Below are positions 50,681 through 58,986 of a stretch of DNA of 64,000 nt, piece after piece; position 1 is the stretch's first letter, and each line of letters opens with the position of its first letter. The stretch is taken from positions 1 to 64,000 of the forward strand of contig LNFC01000023.1 in assembly GCA_001464545.1 (NCBI GenBank), read 5' to 3'. The notes under the pieces are model-generated. The model was not told the DNA's origin. It did no database searches and saw only the letters and a list, made by a program, of their open reading frames with translations. This stretch comes from Acidobacteria bacterium Ga0077551 (GTDB lineage: Bacteria; Pseudomonadota; Alphaproteobacteria; Caulobacterales; Hyphomonadaceae). The translations under genes and the position numbers were made by a program.

Positions 50681-52486
50681 TCAACCGCCAACCGAGCTTT
50701 CGTCCGGCGCGGTGTCCGGCCCGGCGACGTCTTTCGGTTTCTCGCTGCCGCCATTGCCGATCATCAGTTCGCGGCCGGCCAGCATGCCGCCGGTGAGCTG
50801 CAGGGCGAAGCGTTCTTCGTCGCGGCGGCGGAGCTCCTCGATGGCGTCGTCGATGGCGGCTTCGGGCTCGCCCAGCCGGTCGAGCGCGGCGCGGGCGAAC
50901 TTGATGGCGGACTCGAAGGTCTCGCGCACCGGATAGTCCACCCCGGCCTTCACCAGCTCCATGCCATGCTCGCGGTCATAGGCGCGCGCCAGCAGCAGCG
51001 TGTTCGGGAATTCGTGGCGCACCAGCTGGACGATCCTTGTCGCGGCGGCCCGGTCATCGATGCAGACAAGGATCAGCGAAGCGTGATGCGCCCCGGCGGC
51101 GTGCAGGATGTCGAGCCGCTGGCCGTCACCGAAATAGACCTTGAAGCCGAAGGACGCCGCAACGCGGATCATCTCGGGATCATTGTCGATGGTGGTGACG
51201 GAATAGCCGCGCGCCAGCAGCGGCTGGCTGACGATCTGGCCGAAGCGGCCGAAGCCTATCAGCAGCGCGCTGCCGGTCGCGTCCTTCGGGGTCTCGACGC
51301 CGCTCGCATCGACCTCGACCTCCGGCATCAGCCGGTCATGGATCAGCACGAACAGCGGCGTCAGCAGCATCGAGACGATGATGATGGCTGTCAGCATCGC
51401 GCTGCCTTCGTCGCTGATCAGGCCGACCGCGAGCGCGGCGGCGTAGAGGACGAAGGCAAACTCGCCGCCCTGCGTCATCAACACCGTACGCTCGGTCGCC
51501 TCCCGGTGGCTGGCCTTGAACAGGCGCGCGACGGCGTAGACACCGGCGGCCTTGAGCAGCGTGAAGGCGACGACGCTGATGGCGATCAGCTGCCAGTTGG
51601 CGACAACCACATTGAGGTCCAGCGACATGCCGACGGCGAGGAAGAACAGGCCGAGCAGGATGCCCCGGAAGGGTTCAACATCCGCTTCCAGTTCGTGGCG
51701 GTAGGAGGATTCCGACAACAGAACTCCGGCGAGGAAGGCGCCCATCGCCGTCGAAAGCCCGCCAAGCTGCATGCCCCACGCGGCGCCGAGCACGACGAGG
51801 AGCGCGGCCGCCGTCATTACTTCGCGCGCGCGGGCGGCGGCAAGGATGCGGAAGATGGGGTTCAGCAGGTAGCGGCCCGCGATGACCAGCGCGAGGATGG
51901 CGCCGAGGCCGATGGCGACGCCGGTCAGCCGCTCGGCCATGGTCACTTCCCCTGCCCCCGGCGCGAGGAAGGCGACCAGCGCCAGCAGCGGCACGATCGC
52001 CAGATCCTCGAAGAGGAGGATGGAGACCATCTTCTGCCCCTTCGGCTTGGCAAGGTCGCCGCGCTCCTGAAGCATCTGCATGACGATGGCGGTGGAGGTC
52101 AGCACAAAGCCGGTGCCCGCAATCAGGGAGGTCTGCGGCGAATAGCCAAGCGCGACCCCGACCCAGGAGAGCAGCAGGATGCAGGTGAGCACCTGCGCGA
52201 GGCCGAGACCAAAGATTTCCTTGCGCATCCCCCACAGGCGCGAGGGCTGCATCTCGAGGCCTATTATAAAGAGGAACATCACCACGCCGAGTTCGGCGAC
52301 GTGCAGGATTTCCGCAGGCTCCGTGAACACGCGAAAGCCGAACGGGCCGATGACGAGGCCGGCGGCGAGATAGCCGAGCACCGAGCCGAAACCGATCCGC
52401 TTGAAGATCGGCACGGCGATCACGGCCGAGCCGAGCAGGATCACGAGGGCGCCCAGATCGGGTCCGTGGGCAACTTCGGCGGCCAT
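50681..52486 (-). CDS. Kef-type potassium/proton antiporter
   Basis: 601 residues. A CPA2 exchanger domain (about 1-385) with 12-13 membrane segments opens LGALVILLGSAVIAVPIFKR and GYLAAGLVIGPFGF. A TrkA-N domain (about 400-520) has LLIGFGRFGQIVSQPLLARG with the nucleotide-binding GxGxxG and a IDNDPEMI end. Kef systems exchange K+ for H+ and are gated by the cytoplasmic domain; whether this one needs glutathione gating is unknown. It lies between trmD and the glycosyltransferase in the middle of the ribosomal cluster, an insertion compared with relatives. Confidence 0.92.
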   Translation of the reverse strand: MAAEVAHGPDLGALVILLGSAVIAVPIFKRIGFGSVLGYLAAGLVIGPFGFRVFTEPAEILHVAELGVVMFLFIIGLEMQPSRLWGMRKEIFGLGLAQVLTCILLLSWVGVALGYSPQTSLIAGTGFVLTSTAIVMQMLQERGDLAKPKGQKMVSILLFEDLAIVPLLALVAFLAPGAGEVTMAERLTGVAIGLGAILALVIAGRYLLNPIFRILAAARAREVMTAAALLVVLGAAWGMQLGGLSTAMGAFLAGVLLSESSYRHELEADVEPFRGILLGLFFLAVGMSLDLNVVVANWQLIAISVVAFTLLKAAGVYAVARLFKASHREATERTVLMTQGGEFAFVLYAAALAVGLISDEGSAMLTAIIIVSMLLTPLFVLIHDRLMPEVEVDASGVETPKDATGSALLIGFGRFGQIVSQPLLARGYSVTTIDNDPEMIRVAASFGFKVYFGDGQRLDILHAAGAHHASLILVCIDDRAAATRIVQLVRHEFPNTLLLARAYDREHGMELVKAGVDYPVRETFESAIKFARAALDRLGEPEAAIDDAIEELRRRDEERFALQLTGGMLAGRELMIGNGGSEKPKDVAGPDTAPDESSVGG

Positions 52487-52588
52487 GCTCTCTTTCCCCT
52501 TTCGGCTGCAGCCAGCCTTACAGCGCGCAGGCAGGCTCGCAAGACAGGAGATTGGATTCCGGCGCGGGCTGGACTAGGCAGGAGCCGA

Positions 52589-53338
52589 ATGACCCAGACC
52601 CCTGCCCTTTCCGTGCTGATCCCCTTCTTCAATGAGGCGGGCAATGTGCATCCCGTGATCGACGAGGTGCATGCCGTGCTGGCGGGGATCGATTTCGAGG
52701 TGATCTGCGTCAACGATGCGTCCGGCGACGCGACCGGCGTAGAGCTTGCGGAGGCGAAAGCGGCGCATCCGGACACGGTGACGGTGCTGACGCATGTGCA
52801 GCGGCGAGGGAAATCCGCCGCGTTGTTCACGGGGCTCAAGTCCGTACGCGGAGACTGGGTGCAACTGCTCGACGGCGACGGGCAGAATGACCCGAACGAT
52901 ACAGCGCTCCTCTGGCAGGCGCTGATCGCACCGGGCGCGCCCGGCCGGCTCGGCATCATCGCGGGCAAGCGGAGCAGCCGCAACGATTCCGGATTCAAGT
53001 GGGTCCAGTCGCGCGTCGCGAACGGTGTGCGCCGGTTCGTGCTGCAGGACGATGCGACGGATACAGGCTGCGGCTGGAAGCTGATCCGTACGCAGGCCTT
53101 CCGCGACCTGCCCTATTTCGCGTCGATGCACCGGTTCCTGCCGGCGCTGGTCAAGCGGGCCGGATGGGACGTGCGCGAGGAGTTGGTGAACGACCGGCAG
53201 CGCCTGGCGGGCCAGTCGAAGTACGGATTCCTCGGGCGCCTCGGCGCCGGCATCTTCGACCTCATCGGGATGTTCTGGCTGGTGCGCCGGGGCGGATACG
53301 GCGTTGCCGCCGAGTGGAACGATCCACGCGGCGGCTAG
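52589..53338 (+). CDS. Glycosyltransferase family 2 protein
   Basis: 249 residues from the ATG at 52589 (AGGAG 5 bp upstream). GT2 core with SVLIPFFNEAGNVHPVID, FEVICVNDASGDATG and WVQLLDGDGQNDP (metal-binding Asp) followed by GFLGRLGAGIFDLIGMFWLV as a C-terminal hydrophobic helix. It resembles DPM1-type transferases that move sugars to a polyprenyl phosphate. It is the only rightward gene in this stretch and is convergent with the crystallin-like gene. Confidence 0.88.
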   Translation: MTQTPALSVLIPFFNEAGNVHPVIDEVHAVLAGIDFEVICVNDASGDATGVELAEAKAAHPDTVTVLTHVQRRGKSAALFTGLKSVRGDWVQLLDGDGQNDPNDTALLWQALIAPGAPGRLGIIAGKRSSRNDSGFKWVQSRVANGVRRFVLQDDATDTGCGWKLIRTQAFRDLPYFASMHRFLPALVKRAGWDVREELVNDRQRLAGQSKYGFLGRLGAGIFDLIGMFWLVRRGGYGVAAEWNDPRGG

Positions 53339-53347
53339 GCCGTCACC

Positions 53348-54832
53348 TCAATCATTGTCGCGGCGGCGGGAGCCGTCACGGCCACCATCATCCGGGCGGC
53401 TGTCGCTGCGTCCGCCCCATCCGGCGTCATCGCCGTCTCCGCCCCAGCGGCTTTCGCTCGGCGGCGGAGGCGGTGGGGGTGGCGGCGGAGAAACAGCCGC
53501 CGGGGCGCTGCGGCCCGCATCTGTGCCGAATATTCCGCCTCCGGACATACCGTCACCGAACCGGCCGCCACCACCGCGCCGGTCATCGCCGCCGCCGCTG
53601 GTGGCACCATCACCGCCGCGTCCGCGTCCGCGCACACCGTCTCCGCCGCCGCGCGGCGTTTCCGTGCCCGGACCGCCGAGCAGGCCGTCCGGAATGCCGC
53701 CGCGCCCGCCCCAGCCTTCGCGTCCACCCCAGCCTTCGCGCCCACCCCGAGGCTCGCGCGGGGGATCCGCCGGCGGGGTCACGATGGCTGTGTCGATACC
53801 GGCGCCAGGAGTCCAACTTCCGCCGTCCCCGCCGCCGCGTCCGTCACGCCCGTCCCTTCCGCCCCGGCCATCGCGGCCCGGACGCGGATCGTCCGGTATC
53901 GGTGTCACGGTTCGGGTGCCGCCAGCGCCGGGTCCCCAGCGATCGCCGGGAACATCACGCACCGGACGGTCGTCGCGGTCATCGCGGCCTCCGCGTCCAT
54001 CACCGCCCCGGCCGTCACCGTCACCCGGGCGCCAGTCACGTCCACCTCCGCCGCGTCCGTCACGGTCATCCCGGTGGTCGCGGTCACCCCGGCGCCAATC
54101 GCGCCAGTCATCGCCGTGGCGCCCGTCGCGCCAGCTCCAGTGGCCATGCCGCCAGTCAGACCGGCGCCAGTCCCAACCGGTCCAGTAAGGGTTGATCACG
54201 CTCGGGCGCGGGTGGCGCCGGTAGGTCGTCGTGTACCGGATCGTGCCGCGCGGGCCCCAGGCGAAGCCATAGGGGTCGTAGCCCCAGGTCGGGCTGTAGT
54301 AGCCGTAGCGGTGATAGTCCGGTGAATAGCCGTAGTGCGAGACGCTGAGGCCCCAGGAACTGGCATAGCCGTAGTTCCAGGTGTCGTAGCCATAGCTCTC
54401 GTTGTTGGCGTAGCGGATGTAGCCATACTTGTCGCGCGAGAAAAGGAGGCCGTGCGCGGCTTCGGTATACTCATATATGGGGCGTACGGAGGAGACGCGC
54501 CCGGCAAGCCCGAACCAGCCGAGGTCGCTGACGTCTTCTTTGATGAACACGCAGCGGCCCGTGAAGTTCTTGTGCTCACAGAGTTCCCACTGGCCGGCGA
54601 AGACCGCGACCGAGCGCGTCTTGTCGTTGAAGGCGAGGTCGTGGAGATTGCCGAAGGGGTCATAGGCGTCTCGAATGTCGCCGTAGAAATTCTCGTCGCT
54701 GAAGAGGGCGATGGCGGCCGGAAGATCGTCGCCCCGCCCGTAACTTGTTTCATACTGCGCGAAGGCAGCGGGCGCGGAGAAGATGGCGGGAACCGTCAGT
54801 GCGACAACGGTGCGCAAGGATAAGCGGCGCAT
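53348..54832 (-). CDS. Secreted beta/gamma-crystallin-like protein with Gly/Arg/Asp-rich tail
   Basis: 494 residues from the ATG at 54832. Signal peptide to APAAFAQ. One beta/gamma-crystallin domain (about 30-125) has FNDKTRSVAVFAGQWELCEH and CVFIKEDVSDLGWFGLAGR, like the double-domain protein next door. A Tyr/Trp-rich region (YGYIRYANNESYGYDTWNY) and a long Gly/Arg/Asp-rich, repetitive tail follow (DGRGG, GGREGWGGREGWGGRGG, ten Pro in a row near 470). The exported tail may bind polyanions or ions (inference). It lies between rimM and the rightward glycosyltransferase gene. Confidence 0.75.
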   Translation of the reverse strand: MRRLSLRTVVALTVPAIFSAPAAFAQYETSYGRGDDLPAAIALFSDENFYGDIRDAYDPFGNLHDLAFNDKTRSVAVFAGQWELCEHKNFTGRCVFIKEDVSDLGWFGLAGRVSSVRPIYEYTEAAHGLLFSRDKYGYIRYANNESYGYDTWNYGYASSWGLSVSHYGYSPDYHRYGYYSPTWGYDPYGFAWGPRGTIRYTTTYRRHPRPSVINPYWTGWDWRRSDWRHGHWSWRDGRHGDDWRDWRRGDRDHRDDRDGRGGGGRDWRPGDGDGRGGDGRGGRDDRDDRPVRDVPGDRWGPGAGGTRTVTPIPDDPRPGRDGRGGRDGRDGRGGGDGGSWTPGAGIDTAIVTPPADPPREPRGGREGWGGREGWGGRGGIPDGLLGGPGTETPRGGGDGVRGRGRGGDGATSGGGDDRRGGGGRFGDGMSGGGIFGTDAGRSAPAAVSPPPPPPPPPPSESRWGGDGDDAGWGGRSDSRPDDGGRDGSRRRDND

Positions 54833-54911
54833 TTGGGGACCCTTTCGTCCAGTACACCTGCAAAATGACACGGGCGATATGAACCGCTCGCAACATGCGG
54901 GCCGTCAGCTG

Positions 54912-55469
54912 CTATTCGCCGTCCTCATCCGCAGGTTTACCGGTTCCCGGATCGCTCCAGACGGCGAGTTCGGGGATTACGACGCGGCGCGCGGCAACGT
55001 CTACAACTGGCACATCGGCCTGCGTGAATGGCACGAACACCGTGGAGGCGAGGCCCGTCACATCAACTTCCAGGAGGTCGCCCGATCCGAAATTCTGCAC
55101 CGAGCGCACTCGCCCCGCAGACGAGTCGCCGCCGGCGTAAACGTCCATCCCTGCGAGATCCTCGACATAGAACTCGTCTTCCTCCGCCGCCGGCAGACGG
55201 GCCCGGGGGACATAGATGAGGCGGCCGCGCAGCGCGTCCCATGCCTCTTTCTGGAGGGCCTCCTTCGGGCGGACGATGAAATGGTCCTTGCCGGCCCGGG
55301 CCGATTTCGGCGTCAGCAGCACGGCGCCCGCCTCGTCCAACAACGGCCCATAGGTGAACAGCGCTTCCGGGTCGGCCGTATAGCTCTTCACGCGAACTTC
55401 GCCGCGCACACCATGGGCGCCCCGGAGGACGCCCACAGCAATCAGTCTGTCATCAGGTTTGGCTGCCAT
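54912..55469 (-). CDS. rimM: Ribosome maturation factor RimM
   Basis: 185 residues from the ATG at 55469. The RimM N-terminal fold has AVGVLRGAHGVRGEVRVKSYT, and the PRC-barrel part has EEDEFYVEDLAGMDVYAG and DLLEVDVTG with VFVPFTQADVPVVD. It assists 30S head assembly with S16/S19. The N-terminal open extension upstream is antisense to the crystallin-like gene and is not used. It is flanked on both sides by crystallin-like secreted protein genes, so it is separated from rpsP and trmD, its usual neighbours. Confidence 0.93.
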   Translation of the reverse strand: MAAKPDDRLIAVGVLRGAHGVRGEVRVKSYTADPEALFTYGPLLDEAGAVLLTPKSARAGKDHFIVRPKEALQKEAWDALRGRLIYVPRARLPAAEEDEFYVEDLAGMDVYAGGDSSAGRVRSVQNFGSGDLLEVDVTGLASTVFVPFTQADVPVVDVAARRVVIPELAVWSDPGTGKPADEDGE

Positions 55470-55479
55470 CCGCCGCTTA

Positions 55480-56364
55480 TTAGCGGCACAAGACGTCCGA
55501 GAGAACACTTCCCGGTGCTTTATAGACAGCTTCGGAGAAACCCTGGTCCTGGCAGAAGCGCGTGGCGGCGCCGTCGCGGTTGGAGATCCGGGCGCCGCGG
55601 CTGGTCGGCGACGGGTAGAACATCGTCTGTTCGCCGCGCACGCCGCCGGCCCCGATGCCGCCGCCCCCGGGCGGGTAGACCGGATCAACCGGCCGGCGCC
55701 ACGGGCCTTCGCGGCGCACATCATAGCGGCGGAAGGACGAGATCTTGTCGTTCAGGTAGATGTCGCCGAGATTGCTCATCGAGGCATCTATGAACTCGCA
55801 CGTGCCCCGGTAATCGGCATGTTCACAGACGAGCCAGGTGCCCCGGTTGACCAGAACCGAACTGGCCGTGTCGTTGAACCGGTACTGGCTGAGCGTCGCC
55901 TCGCCTTCGTCAAAACCGAGGAAGGGGCCGCGAAAGTCGCCGTTCGCGAAGAACGCGATGTCATAGCTCTTCGGCCCCTTGTCATAGGCGGTCGCTTGCG
56001 CGGAGGAGATGTTGCCCGAGAGGTTGATGTCCCCGAGATTGCGCACCGTGCGGTCGACATATTCGCAGCGCCCGCGCAGGTTCGAGTCCGAACATAGCAG
56101 CCACACGCCGCCCTTGACCTCGACGCTGCGGGCCTTGTCGTTGAAGCGGATGGTGTTGAAGTTCAGGGTATCGCCGGTCAGCTCGACCGACGTGCCGCGC
56201 AGGCCGGTGTCGGAGTAAAGCACGATGGCGGCCGGGCCTGAGGCAGGCGGTGGGCGGCGGCGTCCCTCCTCGTCGTCGTCTTTCTGCGCGTTGGCGCCGG
56301 GAACCACCGCCAGGATCAGCAAGGCGATGGCGAGGATTGACTGGGAGAAGAGATCGCGGTGCAT
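55480..56364 (-). CDS. Secreted protein with two beta/gamma-crystallin domains
   Basis: 294 residues from the ATG at 56364 (GGAG 8 bp upstream). Signal peptide to GANAQ. Two tandem crystallin modules: IVLYSDTGLRGTSVELTG with FNDKARSVEVKGGVWLLC, and IAFFANGDFRGPFLGFDEG with FNDTASSVLVNRGTWLVC. The second has the NDxxSS calcium motif intact; in the first the Ser/Thr position is Arg. Each module ends in a Cys pair region (RGRCEYVD, RGTCEFID). A Gly/Pro linker and a short C-terminal Cys-containing part follow. It probably binds calcium in the periplasm or outside the cell. It lies between rpsP and rimM. Confidence 0.85.
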   Translation of the reverse strand: MHRDLFSQSILAIALLILAVVPGANAQKDDDEEGRRRPPPASGPAAIVLYSDTGLRGTSVELTGDTLNFNTIRFNDKARSVEVKGGVWLLCSDSNLRGRCEYVDRTVRNLGDINLSGNISSAQATAYDKGPKSYDIAFFANGDFRGPFLGFDEGEATLSQYRFNDTASSVLVNRGTWLVCEHADYRGTCEFIDASMSNLGDIYLNDKISSFRRYDVRREGPWRRPVDPVYPPGGGGIGAGGVRGEQTMFYPSPTSRGARISNRDGAATRFCQDQGFSEAVYKAPGSVLSDVLCR

Positions 56365-56462
56365 CGGAAAGTCTCCAGGTTGTGGAGAGATTTCTGCCGC
56401 GCGGCATCTGAACGGTCCATGCCATCGCCGTTGGCCCGCGTTCACCTGCGCGCCAACGAGAA

Positions 56463-56492
56463 CAGCCAGCGCCCCTTCCGGAACGCTGGCTG
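56463..56492 (-). terminator. Hairpin after rpsP
   Basis: Stem CAGCCAGCG (56463-56471) / CGCTGGCTG (56484-56492), perfect over 9 bp, with TTCTC on the minus strand after it. It lies between the end of rpsP and the crystallin-like gene, so it may limit read-through from the ribosomal operon. Confidence 0.6.
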
Positions 56493-56514
56493 GTTGTCGG
56501 CCTTGAGGACGGGA

Positions 56515-56907
56515 CTACTCGGCTTCAGCCGGTTCGGCAACGGCAGCAGCTTTCGCAGCAGCTTTACCGGCGCGCTCTTTCGCGCGTTCCTGCGCTTTCT
56601 TGCCTGGCTCGCCCTTGTTCGGGTTGTTGCCGTTGGTCCAGACAGCGACCGGTTTGCCGTCGACTTCGACTTTCGAGAGGAAGCGAAGCACGCGGTCGGT
56701 CGGCTGGGCGCCTTTCTTGATCCAGTCGGCGGCCTTGACGGCGTCGACCTTCACGCGCTCGGCGGAATCCTTGCCGAGGCGCGGATCATAGGTGCCGATC
56801 TTCTCGATGAAGCGGCCATCACGCGGGGCGCGCGCGTCGGCAACGACGATCGAGTAGAAGGGGCGTTTCTTGGACCCGCCGCGGGCGAGTCTGATTTTGA
56901 GGGCCAT
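56515..56907 (-). CDS. rpsP: 30S ribosomal protein S16
   Basis: 130 residues. [20 protein letters not shown] then [12 protein letters not shown] and [21 protein letters not shown] match S16 through its core. The C-terminal tail beyond about 85 is Lys/Ala rich ([18 protein letters not shown]) and longer than the E. coli form, as in several alphaproteobacteria. It lies 39 bp after the chorismate mutase gene on the same strand, as part of the ffh-initiated transcript. Confidence 0.96.
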   Translation of the reverse strand: MALKIRLARGGSKKRPFYSIVVADARAPRDGRFIEKIGTYDPRLGKDSAERVKVDAVKAADWIKKGAQPTDRVLRFLSKVEVDGKPVAVWTNGNNPNKGEPGKKAQERAKERAGKAAAKAAAVAEPAEAE

Positions 56908-56945
56908 GGGTGTCTCCTGTGTAGTGGCGTCTCTGGGGTTCTTGT

Positions 56946-57257
56946 CTATTCGGCCTCGTGGCCGCGTATCTGCTCATGATGGCGGATAACTTCCGCCACG
57001 ATGAAAGTGAGGAATTTCTCGGCGAATGCCGGGTCGAGGCCGGACTCGTGGGCGAGGCGGCGCAGCCGCTGGATCTGCTCGCTCTCGCGCGATTTGTCCG
57101 CAGGCGGCATGTTGTGCAGCGCCTTCAGCTTGCCGACCTGCTGGGTCAGCTTGAAGCGTTCGGCCAGCGTGTGGACGAGGATCGAGTCCATGTTGTCGAT
57201 CGAGGCGCGCAGCTGGTTCAGCTGGAACAGGGCGAGGGTCTGGTCAGGGCTGGTCAT
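56946..57257 (-). CDS. Chorismate mutase (AroQ type)
   Basis: 103 residues. Helical pattern [37 protein letters not shown], then SREEQ-like segment and [14 protein letters not shown]. The Arg in LRASID, the Lys in VGKLK and the Glu near the helix end are the catalytic residues of the AroQ fold. It converts chorismate to prephenate. Its start overlaps the ffh stop by four bases (ATGA). This linkage is common in alphaproteobacteria. Confidence 0.9.
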   Translation of the reverse strand: MTSPDQTLALFQLNQLRASIDNMDSILVHTLAERFKLTQQVGKLKALHNMPPADKSRESEQIQRLRRLAHESGLDPAFAEKFLTFIVAEVIRHHEQIRGHEAE

Positions 57258-58744
57258 TTCTTCTTGCTCCCGGGAAGGCCGGGCAGCGTGCCGCCGCCGA
57301 GGCCAGGTAGTCCGCCTGCAGAGGGTCCGCCGAGACCGGGCAAGCCGCCCGGCATGCCGCCTCCCATGCCGCCCATCTTGGCGAGGTCAGAGGGCTTGAG
57401 GCCGGCCGCCTGCGCAGCGCCGAGCATGTTCTTCATGCCGCCCTTGGTGCGCATCTGCTTCATCATCGTCGCCATCTGCTGATGCATCTTCATCAGCTTG
57501 TTGACGTCGGAGACATCCACACCGGCCCCGGCGGCAATCCGCTTGCGGCGCGAGGCGTTCAGCAGCGCGGGCTTGCGACGCTCGGCGCGCGTCATCGACA
57601 GGATGATCGCTTCCTGGCGCTTCAGCACCCGGTCGTCGATGTTCGCCATCGCTTCCTTGGCTTTGCGCACGCCGGGCATCATGCCCATGATGCCGCTCAT
57701 GCCGCCTATGCGCTGCATCTGGCGGAGTTGTTCGGCCAGGTCTTCGAGATCGAACTCGCCCTTCTTGAGCTTCGCGGCCATCCGCTCGGCCTTTTCGGCG
57801 TCCATCTGCTCGGACGCTTTCTCGACGAGGCTGACGATGTCGCCCTGTCCGAGGATGCGGCCGGCGACGCGCTTGGCATCAAACGTGTCGAGGCCGTCGA
57901 GCTTTTCGCCGACGCCGAGGAACTTGATCGGGAGGCCGGTGACGGCGCGCATGGAGAGCGCTGCGCCGCCGCGCCCGTCGCCGTCCATCCGTGTCAGGAC
58001 GAGTCCGGTCAGCGGCAGACGCTCATGGAAGCGGCGGGCCGTCTCGACCGCGTCCTGACCCGTGAGGGCGTCAGCGACCAGAAGAACTTCCGAGGGCTGA
58101 GCTATTGCGGCGATCTCGGCCGCCTCGCTCATCATCTGCTCGTCGATCGAGGTGCGGCCGGCGGTATCGAGGAAGAGGACGTCATAGCCGCCGATCTTGG
58201 CGGCCTGGATGGCGCGGCGGGCGATGTCGGCGGGCAGCTGGCCCGGAATGATCGGCAGCGACGTGACCAGCGGACCGGCCTGCTGGGCGAGGACCGCGAG
58301 CTGTTCCATCGCGGCGGGGCGGCGCACGTCGAGCGAGGCGAGCAGGATGCGCTTCTTGCCGCGGTCGGCGAGGCGTTTGGCGATCTTGCCGGTGGTGGTG
58401 GTTTTGCCCGAGCCTTGGAGGCCCGCCATCATCACGACCGCCGGGGGCACATCGACGCGAAGGTGGGATTCTTCTTCGTCCGCGCCCAGCATGTCGACGA
58501 GGGCGTCATAGACGATCTTGATGACCTGCTGGCCGGGGCGGACCGAGCGGATGACTTCTTCGCCGACGGCGCGCACGCGCACCTTGTCGATGAAGTCCTT
58601 GACCACAGGCAGCGCCACGTCGGCCTCGAGCAGGGCGACGCGGATTTCGCGCAGGGCTTCGCCGACGTCCTTTTCGGACAGCGCGCCGCGCCCGGTCAGG
58701 CCGTCGAAGATACTGCCAAGGCGTTCGCTCAGGGCGTCGAACAT
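57254..58744 (-). CDS. ffh: Signal recognition particle protein Ffh
   Basis: 496 residues. N domain, then the GTPase: GLQGSGKTTTTGKIAKRL (P-loop), VRRPAAMEQL, DTAGRTSIDE and TRMDGDGRGGAALS. The M domain is rich in Met with GMMPGV-type segments and ends in a Gly/Met-rich tail (GMGGGMPGG). It binds 4.5S RNA and signal peptides to route membrane proteins. The gene opens the cluster; the next genes are chorismate mutase and rpsP. No 4.5S RNA gene was seen in the window. Confidence 0.96.
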   Translation of the reverse strand: MFDALSERLGSIFDGLTGRGALSEKDVGEALREIRVALLEADVALPVVKDFIDKVRVRAVGEEVIRSVRPGQQVIKIVYDALVDMLGADEEESHLRVDVPPAVVMMAGLQGSGKTTTTGKIAKRLADRGKKRILLASLDVRRPAAMEQLAVLAQQAGPLVTSLPIIPGQLPADIARRAIQAAKIGGYDVLFLDTAGRTSIDEQMMSEAAEIAAIAQPSEVLLVADALTGQDAVETARRFHERLPLTGLVLTRMDGDGRGGAALSMRAVTGLPIKFLGVGEKLDGLDTFDAKRVAGRILGQGDIVSLVEKASEQMDAEKAERMAAKLKKGEFDLEDLAEQLRQMQRIGGMSGIMGMMPGVRKAKEAMANIDDRVLKRQEAIILSMTRAERRKPALLNASRRKRIAAGAGVDVSDVNKLMKMHQQMATMMKQMRTKGGMKNMLGAAQAAGLKPSDLAKMGGMGGGMPGGLPGLGGPSAGGLPGLGGGTLPGLPGSKKK

Positions 58745-58986
58745 CGCATCCGTCTCCTCATGACGCGCAAAGCCGAAAAGCCCCGCTGAGCGAAATATCG
58801 CCGGGCGGGGGGCCCCGCCGCCTCCCGTTCACCAAGGAACATGGGCAAGTCAGGGCGCGCTTATGGATTGCGCATGATGTGGGGCGCCTAAAGCACGGCG
58901 CTTTCCACAGGTCAAGGTACGGGGCGGTAGCGGTAGCCCCACGCGCCACAGACCCCAGCGTTCACTGGGACCTTCAGCGGAGGGCG

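Noticed and set aside
50060-52588. A plus-strand frame of over 800 codons across trmD and kef
   Set aside because: It is antisense to two real genes. It continues into the glycosyltransferase frame, which has its own start and ribosome-binding site at 52589.
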